DNA of 62,807 bases. It comes from Candidatus Eiseniibacteriota bacterium (GTDB taxonomy: Bacteria; Eisenbacteria; RBG-16-71-46). The stretch covers positions 1 through 62,807 of the forward strand of contig JANYBS010000232.1 in NCBI GenBank assembly GCA_025360715.1, written 5' to 3'. Position 1 is the stretch's first letter; every line of letters begins with the position of its first letter. This document shows positions 32,084 to 40,643 of this stretch, piece after piece. The translations under genes were made by a program, and so were the position numbers. The notes under the pieces are model-generated. The model was not told the origin of the DNA, did not search any database, and was given only the letters and a program-made list of their open reading frames with translations.

Positions 32084-33411
32084 AGCCGCGCTCCTTCGTG
32101 GAAGATCATGTAGGGCTGGGGCGCCGGGCCGCTGATGGCATCGCGGGCCTCCTCGAGCATCGCTTCCCACGTGGCTTCCGAGACGTCGGCGCCGCCCATG
32201 CCCGCGAACGCGGCCACGACACGCGGCCGGCGTTCGAGGCCCGCGAACGCGTCCTCGATGTCGAGCGTGAGATGTCCGCGCCCGGAATGGTGTGCCTGGT
32301 TGACGACGAGCACGACCTTGGCTCCCTTCAGACGTTCGCGCACGGCCTCGCGCGGGAACGGATTGAGCAGACGGATCGCCATGCCGGCGACCTTGATGCC
32401 GTGCTTCTCGGCGAACGACTCACGCAGCGACTCGAACGTGCCGAAGTCCGGCCCCATGCCGACGACGGCGAGGTCGACCGCGCCGTCGCCGGGCCAGCCG
32501 ATCTCATCGAAGAACGCCAGACCCAGGCGGCCGAACTGCTTCTCGAAGTCCGCGCCGATCCGCGGCAGCCATTCGAGCACGCTCTCGAGCCGGCGCTTCT
32601 GGGCGATCTTGAAGCCTTGAAAGTGCCGCGACGTGACGCAGTTGCCGAACGCCGTGTCGCCGTTGATGGTGCCGGGCAGCGGGCAGTCCGCGATCCAGCG
32701 GTCCTGGAAGCGGTGCACTTCCTTGTCGGCCTCAACGGTGAAGCGCGCGTTGCGGTGACTGTCCTTGATGCCGTAGTAGCCCGGCATCGTCGGCGTCATG
32801 ATCTCGGGATGCATGCCCAGACACGGCGCCTGGATCACGGTGTCGTAGATCTGCTGCTTGCCGCGGCTGCAGATCTGGATGAACCCGTCGTCACGGTGCG
32901 CGAACGCGTCACTGGGATCGCCTTCGATGCACAGCGGGAAGTTCGCGGTGGCGCGATACACATTGATGATCATCACGTTGCCGAGTCCGCTCGCGCCCAA
33001 CGAGCGCGTGGTCTCGGTCATGTGATCCAGACCCACCGAACTCGTGGCGGTCGAGACGATCAGGTCGCGGCAGGCGGCGGCGGCGCCGACCATGTAGTCC
33101 GCCACGGCATGTTCGGCCTCGAGCAACTTCACCCGCTTGGCCGTGCCCTTCTGGGCGCCCACCTTGGCGGCGACCGTCTCGATCCACTTGGTCGACGGCG
33201 TGATGGGGAAACCGGGATACAGGATCGCCCGCCACATCTGCAACGTGGCGATCGCGGCGGCCGTGTTGCCGTCGGCCGTGAGCGGCTCGCGCGAAAGGTA
33301 GAACGGCACGTGTGCCGCCTTCACGCGTTCGAGGTCGATCACCTCGGTGTAGCGCTCGCCCGACGGCGTGGTCACGTGCGGCGAGGACGGAATGACCGTC
33401 TCGGTGGTCAT
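32080..33411 (-). CDS. porA: 2-oxoacid:ferredoxin oxidoreductase alpha subunit
   Basis: The pyrimidine-binding subunit (443 residues) of the same complex as porB. Family features include GFPITPSTKWIE at the N-terminal substrate pocket, EAEHAVADYMVGAA, STATSSVGLDHMTE and a C-terminal transketolase-like domain (VVGMGPDFGTFESLRE, VLVVNQAHHSGRGHL). The start overlaps the stop of the porGD gene by four bases; the ORF can be read further upstream but only through the overlapping gene. Gene order on the minus strand is ferredoxin, porGD, porA, porB. Confidence 0.9.
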   Translation of the reverse strand: MTTETVIPSSPHVTTPSGERYTEVIDLERVKAAHVPFYLSREPLTADGNTAAAIATLQMWRAILYPGFPITPSTKWIETVAAKVGAQKGTAKRVKLLEAEHAVADYMVGAAAACRDLIVSTATSSVGLDHMTETTRSLGASGLGNVMIINVYRATANFPLCIEGDPSDAFAHRDDGFIQICSRGKQQIYDTVIQAPCLGMHPEIMTPTMPGYYGIKDSHRNARFTVEADKEVHRFQDRWIADCPLPGTINGDTAFGNCVTSRHFQGFKIAQKRRLESVLEWLPRIGADFEKQFGRLGLAFFDEIGWPGDGAVDLAVVGMGPDFGTFESLRESFAEKHGIKVAGMAIRLLNPFPREAVRERLKGAKVVLVVNQAHHSGRGHLTLDIEDAFAGLERRPRVVAAFAGMGGADVSEATWEAMLEEARDAISGPAPQPYMIFHEGARL

Positions 33412-34391
33412 GAGCGGACCTCCTCTGCGTGAGTGTCGTCCCACACCTCTTCGTAGCGGCCTTCGGAGAACAGGTTCTCCGGGCAGACCGCGATGCACTC
33501 GCCGCAGAGCTTGCAGAAGGAACTCACGTCGGCGCCGGTCACGCGCACACCGCGAGCCGTGTCGGGCTCGAAGCGAATGATGCCTTCGGGGCAATTCACG
33601 ATGCAATGCGAACAGCCTGTGCACGCGTTCAGCGGATCGGCGAACAGCAGCCGGAAGCCGCTGCGCGCGAAGGTGGCCGTCTTATTGTTCTGCGAGAGAC
33701 GCAAGCGCGTCTGCGCGCCGAGCGGCAGGTCGCCGTAACCTTCGAACCGCGTGCTGGCGTGGTCGCCGGGGCGCGCGAAGTCGAACACGCCCTCCACGAT
33801 CGCTTCGCGCGTCGCGTGGAGCGCGTCGCGGTTGCGGTCGAGCAGCTGCTGAGGGATACGACGCTTCTTCAGCTGCGCGAGGAACGTCTCGACCACGTCG
33901 TCGAACTCCAGCCCGCCCACCGCCTCGGTGAGAGCCACATACGCCGAGATGTTGCCGATCGCGTGTTTCAGGTGCTGGGTGCCGATGTCATCGCCGGGAA
34001 CGGCGAGCACGCGGCCGGAGAGATGGAAGTGTTGGGCGCACTCCTCTGGCGTGCGGCGCGTATTGATCACGAACGTGCCGCCGTGCGGCACGCCCTCGGC
34101 AAAGTCCGCCGAACGCGCTGCCGCCTCGTCCATGAGCAGGGTCAGGAGCGGCCGGGTCACCTCGCAGGCGGCCTCGACCGGACGGCGGCTCACGCGCAGG
34201 AACGAGCGGATGTTCGCGCCGCGCCGCGCCGAGCTGAAGAACGGCCACTCCTGGACATGCCATTCGGGCCGCGCGGCGAACAGTGCGGCGAGGCTCTGGA
34301 AGGCCAGCACGAGCCCGCCTCCCGCCTTGCCGTCGCCGCGCATCTCGAGGACGCCACTTTCGAGTCTCTGGCGTGGATCGATGACTCGCAT
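33408..34391 (-). CDS. porG: fused gamma-delta subunit of 2-oxoacid:ferredoxin oxidoreductase
   Basis: A 327-residue protein that joins two normally separate subunits. Residues 10-200 are the gamma (catalytic-domain III) unit (GKAGGGLVLAFQSL, SRRPVEAACEVTR, AYVALTEAVGGLEFDDV). Residues 250-310 are a two-cluster ferredoxin of the delta type, with Cys at 257, 260, 263, 267 and at 293, 296, 299, 303. It would wire electrons from the PorB cluster to free ferredoxin. It starts 4 bases after the small ferredoxin gene and ends with a 4-bp overlap into porA, so all are co-translated. Confidence 0.85.
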   Translation of the reverse strand: MRVIDPRQRLESGVLEMRGDGKAGGGLVLAFQSLAALFAARPEWHVQEWPFFSSARRGANIRSFLRVSRRPVEAACEVTRPLLTLLMDEAAARSADFAEGVPHGGTFVINTRRTPEECAQHFHLSGRVLAVPGDDIGTQHLKHAIGNISAYVALTEAVGGLEFDDVVETFLAQLKKRRIPQQLLDRNRDALHATREAIVEGVFDFARPGDHASTRFEGYGDLPLGAQTRLRLSQNNKTATFARSGFRLLFADPLNACTGCSHCIVNCPEGIIRFEPDTARGVRVTGADVSSFCKLCGECIAVCPENLFSEGRYEEVWDDTHAEEVRS

Positions 34392-34395
34392 ACGG

Positions 34396-34605
34396 TCAAG
34401 CCTTCTTCCAGAGAATGGCCTTGCCCGGACAATCGGTCATGATTTGCTGAACTTTTGGCATGAAGGTCTCTTCGAGGTCAGCATTGAAAACCTCGGCTAC
34501 TTCTTCTCCATCGGTCTTGCGGAACGCCTGTGGGATGGCCTTGATGCAGTCCCCACATTCGGTGCAAAGGTCTTGATCCACAAAGAACTCCGGGGTACGT
34601 CCCAT
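34396..34605 (-). CDS. single-cluster ferredoxin
   Basis: A 69-residue ferredoxin. The cluster ligands are CTECGDC plus a distal Cys in TDCPGKAI, the arrangement of single [4Fe-4S] ferredoxins. It starts at the ATG preceded by GGGAGG; the longer frame adds 13 residues upstream of that site. As first gene of the por operon it is the likely electron acceptor of the oxidoreductase and could donate to the Rnf complex encoded divergently. The gap to apbE (34606-34769) should hold divergent promoters, but I could not assign boxes with confidence. Confidence 0.88.
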   Translation of the reverse strand: MGRTPEFFVDQDLCTECGDCIKAIPQAFRKTDGEEVAEVFNADLEETFMPKVQQIMTDCPGKAILWKKA

Positions 34606-34769
34606 CTGTTCCTCCCATCGAGAGAACGGCCGATCCGGCGGCACTTCGCTGTGCCGCGCGCGTCACGCCCATTCCTCCTCGCATGAACTATGCAAGGAGA
34701 CGAGACCATCTGCGGATCGAAGGAGGTCCGCTCGCGGGTGGTGGTGTGTCGCATGGGGGGCATGTGACG

Positions 34770-35819
34770 ATGGCGGGCAAGGCACAGCAGGACTCCAGCA
34801 AGACGAAAACGGGCGCGCTCGCCGCTCGTGAAGCTCGAAGCGAGCCCGCCGCGTGGTCCCGGCGGCGATTCCTCGTCGGCCTGGGAGTGGCCGCAGCCGC
34901 CGGCGCGCTCGGGCGCGCCCTGCTGCTGCCACAGTCCAGCCGCCGCGTGCGACTCGAAGCCTCACGGCCCATGCTCGGCACCTGGGTGCGACTGGTGGCG
35001 GTCCACGAGGCGTCGCGTGGCGCCGAAGCGGCCATCGCCAAGGGCTTCGGAGCGATCGCGGCCGTCGACGCACAGATGAGCATCCATCGCACTGACAGCG
35101 AACTTTCGCGGGTGAACGCGGCGGCCGGTGACCGCGCCGTGCGCGTGAGCCCTGCGGTGCTCGAGGTGGTCGCGCGGGCGAAACGCGCCGCACTGGCCTC
35201 TCGTCGGGTGTACGACCCCACCGTCCTGCCGCTCATGCGGCTCTACGGCTTCTATGATTCCGGACGCACGCATCTGCCGAGCGATCGCGAGATCACCGCG
35301 ACGCTGGACGTCATGGGCCCGCAGCACATCGTCATGGACCCTGCCGCCGGCACGCTCGGACTTGACCGTCGCGGCGCCGCCCTGGACCTTGGCTCGATCG
35401 GCAAGGGCTGGGCGGTGGACCGCGCGGTCGAGGCGATGCGTGCGGCAGGCGTGATCGCCGGGCTGGTTGATGTGGGTCGCAATGTCTACGGCATCGGCGC
35501 CCCCGACGACGAGCCGCGCGGGTGGGCCGTGGGCGTGGTCGACCCGCGCGACCAGAGCATCGACCGCGTGTTCCATCTGCGGGACAATGCGATCGGCACC
35601 AGCGGCAACAGTGAGCAGTGGCGCGAACTTGACGGCATCCGCGTCGGACACCTGATGGACGCGCATCGAGGTCGCCCGGCCCGCTCGCACGTGAGCGCCA
35701 CTTGTCACGCGCGCACCGGCGTCGCGTCCGACGAAGGCTCCACGCTCGCCTACCTGCTCGGCCCGGGAGGACTCGCGCCACTGGGCGGGGATCTGCTCGC
35801 GTCGCATTTCATCGGGTGA
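34770..35819 (+). CDS. apbE: FAD:protein FMN transferase (ApbE)
   Basis: ApbE attaches FMN covalently to a threonine of flavoproteins such as RnfD and RnfG, outside the cytoplasmic membrane. The 349-residue protein has a twin-arginine-like export signal (SRRRFLVGLGVAAAAGALG). Family motifs follow: RPMLGTWV, AVDAQMSIHRTDSELSRVN, YDPTVLPLMRLYGF, ALDLGSIGKGWAVDRA, and the metal-binding ATCHARTGVASDEGSTLAY. The start is uncertain: 34770 is preceded by GGGGGG, while an ATG at 34683 would add 29 residues. The stop overlaps the rnfC start by one base, so it belongs to the Rnf operon and its targets are encoded directly after it. Confidence 0.88.
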   Translation: MAGKAQQDSSKTKTGALAAREARSEPAAWSRRRFLVGLGVAAAAGALGRALLLPQSSRRVRLEASRPMLGTWVRLVAVHEASRGAEAAIAKGFGAIAAVDAQMSIHRTDSELSRVNAAAGDRAVRVSPAVLEVVARAKRAALASRRVYDPTVLPLMRLYGFYDSGRTHLPSDREITATLDVMGPQHIVMDPAAGTLGLDRRGAALDLGSIGKGWAVDRAVEAMRAAGVIAGLVDVGRNVYGIGAPDDEPRGWAVGVVDPRDQSIDRVFHLRDNAIGTSGNSEQWRELDGIRVGHLMDAHRGRPARSHVSATCHARTGVASDEGSTLAYLLGPGGLAPLGGDLLASHFIG

Positions 35820-37180
35820 TGCCCATGGCGCATCCCGGCGGGTCGACCCATACGTTCGGTCGCGGGGGCATCCATCCGGACCCGCACAAGGAAGCCACAT
35901 CTGCGCGCGGCATCGACGATCTTCCTGCACCCGCCGAGGTGATCCTGCCGCTCGTCCAGCATCTGGGCGAGCCGAGCGAACCGTGCGTGAAGAAGGGCGA
36001 GGTCGTGCGGCGGGGCCAGAAGATCGCCGAGGGCGGCGCGACCGGCGTGCCGCTGCACGCCACCATCAGTGGCCGCGTACGGCCGGTGGACAAACGGCCG
36101 CATCCGACACAGGCGATGGCGATGGCCTTCTCCATCGCCGCCATACCCGAGGCGGAGCCCGAGCTGGAGTTCCCCGAAGACCCCACCTGGCGAGCGCGCA
36201 CGAGCGACGAGATGCTGGTGCGCATCCGCGAGGCCGGCATCGTCGGCCTGGGCGGCGCGGCGTTCCCCACGTGGCGCAAGTTGGCGTTCGCACACGAGGC
36301 CAAAGTCGACATGCTCGTCATGAACGGCGCGGAGTGCGAACCGTACCTGACCAGCGATCACCGGCTGATGCTCGCCGACCCGCGCGCGATCGTCGAAGGT
36401 TCGCTGCTGATCGCGCGCTGCGCCGGCGCCCGCGAAGTGCGCATCGGCGTCGAGTCCGACAAGCCCGACGCGCAGGCCGCGCTCCAGAAGGCCATCGCGC
36501 AGACGCCGGTGGGCGATATGAAAGTGACCGTGGTGCCCTGCCTGGCGCGCTATCCGCAGGGCGCCGAGAAGCAACTCGTCGCGGCGGTCACAGGCCGCAA
36601 CGTCCCCGCTCGCGCGTTGCCCACGTCGGTCGGCGTGCTCGTGCAGAACGTCGCGACGGCGCTCGCCGTGCACGACGCGGTGCGCTACCGCAGGCCACTG
36701 CTCGACCGCGTGCTCACGGTCACGGGCCCGGGGGTGCGCGAGCCTCGTAACGTGCGCGCACCACTGGGCACGCCACTCAGCGAGATCGTGGATTTCTGCG
36801 GCGGCCTCACGGCCGACGCCACGCGCATGATCGCCGGCGGCCCCATGATGGGCCGCGCGCTGCCGCGGCTCGACGTGCCCCTGATCAAAGGCATGAACGG
36901 GCTCGTCGTCCTCACGGGCAAAGGCCCGCTCGAGGACGGCTTCGGGCCGTGCATCCGCTGTGGCCGCTGCCTGGATGCATGCCCGCTGGGACTGGAGCCC
37001 GACCAGGTCTCGGTGCGTGTCGAGGCCGGTCGTACGCTCGACACCGAGCGCTACGGCGCGCTGGATTGCTATGAGTGCGGATGCTGCAGTTACGTATGCC
37101 CGTCCAGCCGTCCACTCGTGCAGTTCATGCAGGTGGCCAAAGGCGCGCTGCGCCGCTCGGCCGACGTGAGGGCGCGATGA
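35819..37180 (+). CDS. rnfC: Rnf complex subunit C
   Basis: The NADH-side soluble subunit of the Rnf complex (453 residues). It has the N-terminal Rnf_N domain, the nucleotide/FMN region (VGLGGAAFPTWRKLAF, MNGAECEPYLTSD), a SLBB-like stretch, and two [4Fe-4S] motifs: CIRCGRCLDACP starting at residue 378 and CYECGCCSYVCP starting at 417. Rnf couples ferredoxin:NAD oxidoreduction to ion pumping. The start overlaps the apbE stop (TGATG). The end overlaps rnfD by four bases. The order C-D-G-E-A-B is the one common in anaerobes and Bacteroidetes-type genomes. Confidence 0.93.
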   Translation: MPMAHPGGSTHTFGRGGIHPDPHKEATSARGIDDLPAPAEVILPLVQHLGEPSEPCVKKGEVVRRGQKIAEGGATGVPLHATISGRVRPVDKRPHPTQAMAMAFSIAAIPEAEPELEFPEDPTWRARTSDEMLVRIREAGIVGLGGAAFPTWRKLAFAHEAKVDMLVMNGAECEPYLTSDHRLMLADPRAIVEGSLLIARCAGAREVRIGVESDKPDAQAALQKAIAQTPVGDMKVTVVPCLARYPQGAEKQLVAAVTGRNVPARALPTSVGVLVQNVATALAVHDAVRYRRPLLDRVLTVTGPGVREPRNVRAPLGTPLSEIVDFCGGLTADATRMIAGGPMMGRALPRLDVPLIKGMNGLVVLTGKGPLEDGFGPCIRCGRCLDACPLGLEPDQVSVRVEAGRTLDTERYGALDCYECGCCSYVCPSSRPLVQFMQVAKGALRRSADVRAR

Positions 37181-38178
37181 GCGAGATGTCCGCCGGCCCT
37201 GCGGCCCCGCACGCGTTCGTCCTCTCGCCCGGGCCGCACCTGCATGTGGAAGAGAGCACGCGCCGGATCATGTGGTGGGTCAACGGCGCGCTCGCGCCCG
37301 CGGCGATCTGGGGCGTCTATGTGTTCGGCTGGAACGCACTCGCGGGAATCGCGGCCAGCATCGCGGGCGCGCTCGGCGCGGAATGGCTGGGTGCGCGCAT
37401 GACGGGCCGCCGCACGACGCTCGCCGATGGCAGCGCGTTCTGCACCGGCCTCCTCCTCGCGCTCACCTTGCCGCCGCGGCTGCCGGCGTATGAAGCCTTC
37501 CTGGGCGGCGTCTTCGCCATCGCGCTGGGCAAGATGATCTTCGGCGGTCTGGGCTTCAATCTCTTCAATCCCGCGCTGCTTGGCCGGGCGTTCCTCATGG
37601 CCAGCTTCCCGCTCGCGATGACGAGTGGTTGGGCCACGCCACGGAACTGGTTCGGTGCCTCGCTCGATGCCGTGACGAGCGCGACACCCTTGGCGGTGAT
37701 CAAGGAACACGGGTTCGCGGCCGGGCTCGCGGTCATCACCAGCCCCGCCGGTTTCTGGAACGCGCTCGCGCTGGGCTTCCGCCCCGGATCGATCGGCGAG
37801 ACGTCGGTCGTGCTGCTGGCCTTGGGCGCCGGGGCATTGCTCGCGCGCCGCATCCTCACGCTCACGATCCCGCTCAGTGTCTTCGCCGGCGTCGCGATCG
37901 CCACGTGGCACACAGGCGTGATGCCAATCCATCTCATGAGCGGCGGCCTGTGGCTGGGCGCGTTCTTCATGGCCACCGACTACGTGACCTCACCCAGCAC
38001 GGTCAACGGCCAGGTCGCATTCGGGCTACTGGTGGGCCTGCTCACCGGCATCATCCGTGTCTACGGGGGTTACCCCGAAGGCATCTGCTACGCCATCCTC
38101 ATCGCCAACGCCATGGCGCCTGCGTTCGACCTGTGGTTCCGGCCAAGACGCACAGCTCCGGCGGGGACGCCGTCATGA
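37177..38178 (+). CDS. rnfD: Rnf complex subunit D
   Basis: A membrane subunit (333 residues, about ten hydrophobic segments) that carries a covalent FMN. The flavinylation site is DAVTSATPL, with T170 the expected FMN-linked threonine; the position often occupied by Gly (SGAT) is Ser168 here. Other markers are FGGLGFNLFNPALLGRAF and the C-terminal YGGYPEGICYAILIANA. The start overlaps the rnfC stop and the end overlaps rnfG (ATGA in both cases), indicating translational coupling. ApbE for its modification is encoded two genes upstream. Confidence 0.92.
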   Translation: MSEMSAGPAAPHAFVLSPGPHLHVEESTRRIMWWVNGALAPAAIWGVYVFGWNALAGIAASIAGALGAEWLGARMTGRRTTLADGSAFCTGLLLALTLPPRLPAYEAFLGGVFAIALGKMIFGGLGFNLFNPALLGRAFLMASFPLAMTSGWATPRNWFGASLDAVTSATPLAVIKEHGFAAGLAVITSPAGFWNALALGFRPGSIGETSVVLLALGAGALLARRILTLTIPLSVFAGVAIATWHTGVMPIHLMSGGLWLGAFFMATDYVTSPSTVNGQVAFGLLVGLLTGIIRVYGGYPEGICYAILIANAMAPAFDLWFRPRRTAPAGTPS

Positions 38179-39044
38179 GTGAGCAACTCGTCCACATCGA
38201 GGGCGCCCCCCGCCCACGGACGAGCATCGCCGAGATCGTGCGCATCGCGCTGAATCTCGCCGCGGTGTGTGCGCTGGGCGGCGTCGTCCTCGGAGGGGTC
38301 TACATGGGCACGACGCGGTATCAGGCCGCGGCGCGCCTCGACACGGAGAAGCGCGCGGTGACGAGCATGCTGGACCTGGGCGCCACCGCGAGGGTGACGG
38401 AGGTGCGCCAGTTCCTGGACACCGCGCACGGGCTCGTCCTCTATCGCGCACGCTCGTACGGCGACGACGCGGCACCGGCGCGCGAGCTCACGTTCGCTCT
38501 CGACGGCGCGGCGCGCGGGGCGCGGACCGCCTCGGGCGAGCCCGCCAAGAGCCTGACGCCGCTCGGCCGCCTGTTCGTGGCGCGCCAGGGCGGCGCGCTT
38601 GCGGGCTTCGTCCTGGAAGGCGAGTCGCGCGGTTACAAGAACCGCATCCGCTTCTTCGTGGCGTTGGATTCCAGCTTCATGATCGTCGGCGTCCGCGTAC
38701 TCGAACACGAAGAGGATCCGGGATTGGGCGCTGAAGTCGCCACGACCTGGTTCACCGGGCAGTTCCTGGGGCGTCGGCCGGGCGATGTCGCGAAGCTCTC
38801 GGTCACGCGCGATCCCCTGCCCGAGGATTGGCGCGCCGCGTTGGGCGAACTCGCGCACACGTCGGCGCCGGCATGGCGCGGCTTGCATGCCGGAATGATG
38901 GAACGTGAGCGCATGCAGAGCGTTCACGCCGTGACCGGCGCCACCATCTCGAGCCGCGCGCTCACGAACGGCGTGCGCGGCACCATCGAACACTTTCGCC
39001 GCCGCTGGGCGCTGCTCGCACCGGCGTTGGGAGAAGCGTCATGA
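38175..39044 (+). CDS. rnfG: Rnf complex subunit G
   Basis: A single-span subunit (289 residues; membrane helix at about 24-46) with an exported FMN-binding domain. The flavinylation motif reads HAVTGATISS at residues 251-260, with T257 as the expected modified residue. Position 251 is His, whereas ApbE target motifs usually have Asp there. The FMN-binding fold is otherwise typical (KNRIRFFVALDSSFMIVGV, EEDPGLGAEV). The start overlaps the rnfD stop by four bases; the longer frame from 37629 is antiphase to rnfD and rejected. Confidence 0.9.
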   Translation: MSEQLVHIEGAPRPRTSIAEIVRIALNLAAVCALGGVVLGGVYMGTTRYQAAARLDTEKRAVTSMLDLGATARVTEVRQFLDTAHGLVLYRARSYGDDAAPARELTFALDGAARGARTASGEPAKSLTPLGRLFVARQGGALAGFVLEGESRGYKNRIRFFVALDSSFMIVGVRVLEHEEDPGLGAEVATTWFTGQFLGRRPGDVAKLSVTRDPLPEDWRAALGELAHTSAPAWRGLHAGMMERERMQSVHAVTGATISSRALTNGVRGTIEHFRRRWALLAPALGEAS

Positions 39045-39703
39045 GCGCGCATGGAACCACACCGGCCGTGAGTGGCCCGCCGCCATCCCCATGGCAGCTG
39101 CTCGTGAACGGCATCCTCACCGAGAATCCCGTGTTCCGCTTGGCGCTCAGCCTGTGCCCCGCCGTTGCCGTGACCACGACCGTGCTCAACGGCCTGATCC
39201 TGGGCGTGGCGGTGCTCGCAGTCCAAGTGCTCTCGAGCATGACCGTGGCGATCTTCCGCGGAGTGATCCACCCGCGCGTGCGCATCCCGGTGTACACGAT
39301 CATCATCGCCGTGTGGGTGAGCGCGATCGACATGACGCTCGCCGCCTTCGCCCCCGCGGTCTACGCCCAGGTCGGGCTCTACGTGAAGCTCATCGTGGCG
39401 TTCGCGATCATCATCTCGCGGCTCGAGGTGTTCGCCTCGCGCCAGCCGCTGGTGCCCAGTTTCTTCGATGGCCTGGGGATGGGGCTGGGCTTCCTGCTCG
39501 CGCTCGTGACGATCGGCGCGTTCCGGGAACTGCTCGGCAACGGCTCGGTGCTGGGGTACCACGTGCTGCCCTCGCAGCCGCTGCTCTTCTTCGCACTGCC
39601 CGCCGGTGGGTTCTTCTCGATCGCGTTGCTCATGGCCTTTTTCAACTGGCTGGAACGCGCGCGCGGCGGCAAACCCGCCGCCTCGGGAGGATCCCATGGT
39701 TGA
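39041..39703 (+). CDS. rnfE: Rnf complex subunit E, with one cluster cysteine replaced
   Basis: A 220-residue membrane subunit. Together with RnfA it normally holds a [2Fe-2S] cluster inside the membrane through two cysteines from each protein. The first cysteine is present (C39 in LSLCPAVAV). The second, usually in a TNC/VNC motif before RAEAFA, is replaced: this protein reads LIVAFAIIISRLEVFAS with Ala122 at that place. Otherwise it has the family pattern (VLNGLILGVA, DGLGMGLGFLLAL, GAFRELLGNG). The start overlaps rnfG and the end overlaps rnfA. The complex may be altered in its internal electron path, or another ligand may substitute. Confidence 0.9.
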   Translation: MSAHGTTPAVSGPPPSPWQLLVNGILTENPVFRLALSLCPAVAVTTTVLNGLILGVAVLAVQVLSSMTVAIFRGVIHPRVRIPVYTIIIAVWVSAIDMTLAAFAPAVYAQVGLYVKLIVAFAIIISRLEVFASRQPLVPSFFDGLGMGLGFLLALVTIGAFRELLGNGSVLGYHVLPSQPLLFFALPAGGFFSIALLMAFFNWLERARGGKPAASGGSHG

Positions 39704-40637
39704 TCGTGGCCGAAGAACCGCCCGGGAGTTCTTCCTGTTGGCGCTGTTCGCCGCAGCGCTCCTGCTGATCTCGGCTCACGCCAACGCGGCCACACTCGTG
39801 CGCGTGAGCGTCAAGGCGCCGGACCACGTGCGCATCTGGACGGCGCCGCCGCTCACCGCCGCGCAGCAACGGCCGGCGAACTTCCATTTCTCCGAGGCTG
39901 CCGCGCCCGATGCGCCCATGAGCGTGACTGCCGTGACACCGCAGAGCGACGGCAGCGTGCTGCTCACGGTCGACACGACCGTGCGCGCCTCCGAGCGCTA
40001 TCGGCTCGTGATCGACGATCCGCCGCTCGCGCGCGATGTCGCGCCGTCGCGGCTCGCGCTGCTGCTGGCCGTGTTCCTCTCTTCTGCGCTGATCCAGAAC
40101 TTCGTGTTCACGCGCTATCTGGGGCTGTGCATCTTCTTCGGCGTGTCCAAGAAGACCGACACCGCCGTGGGCATGGGCGTCACGTTCACGGCCGTGATGG
40201 TGTTCACCGCCATGTTCTCGTGGGCGGTCGACAGCTTCGTGTTGCGTCCGCTTCATCTGGAGTTCCTGCAGGTGCTCGTGTTCATCGGCGCCGTCGCGTG
40301 CGTGGTGCAGTTCCTCGACACCATGCTCAAGAAGACGCACCCGGTGCTGCATCGCGGCTTCGGTGTCTATCTCATGCTCATCACGACCAACTGCATCATC
40401 CTCGCGGTGCCGCTGCTCAACGCGCAGGCGCACGCGACTTTCGGTGAGGCGCTCGCGCTCGCGCTCGGCTCGGGACTCGGTTTCGCGCTGGCGCTGTTCC
40501 TCATGTCCTGCGCGCGGGAGCGATTGGAACTCGCGCGCGTCCCCAAGGCCTTCACGGGGTTGCCCATCGCGTTCGCGCTCGCAGGACTCTTCGCGCTCGC
40601 GTTCATGGGCTTCTCCGGGCTCGACTTTTTTCGATAA
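39696..40637 (+). CDS. rnfA: Rnf complex subunit A with extra exported N-terminal domain
   Basis: The membrane subunit pairing with RnfE. The core from about residue 119 (LALLLAVFLSSALIQNFVF) is a normal RnfA with both cluster cysteines (C145 in YLGLCIFFGV, C233 in TTNCIILAV) and about six helices. It is preceded by 118 residues absent from ordinary RnfA: a signal-like helix (FFLLALFAAALLLISAHA) and a beta-rich segment (residues 32-115) that would sit outside the membrane. GGGAGG lies 5 bases before the ATG at 39696, supporting the long form. An in-frame start nearer the core is not obvious. Total length is 313 residues against about 190 usually. Confidence 0.88.
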   Translation: MVDRGRRTAREFFLLALFAAALLLISAHANAATLVRVSVKAPDHVRIWTAPPLTAAQQRPANFHFSEAAAPDAPMSVTAVTPQSDGSVLLTVDTTVRASERYRLVIDDPPLARDVAPSRLALLLAVFLSSALIQNFVFTRYLGLCIFFGVSKKTDTAVGMGVTFTAVMVFTAMFSWAVDSFVLRPLHLEFLQVLVFIGAVACVVQFLDTMLKKTHPVLHRGFGVYLMLITTNCIILAVPLLNAQAHATFGEALALALGSGLGFALALFLMSCARERLELARVPKAFTGLPIAFALAGLFALAFMGFSGLDFFR

Positions 40638-40643
40638 CCCCGC

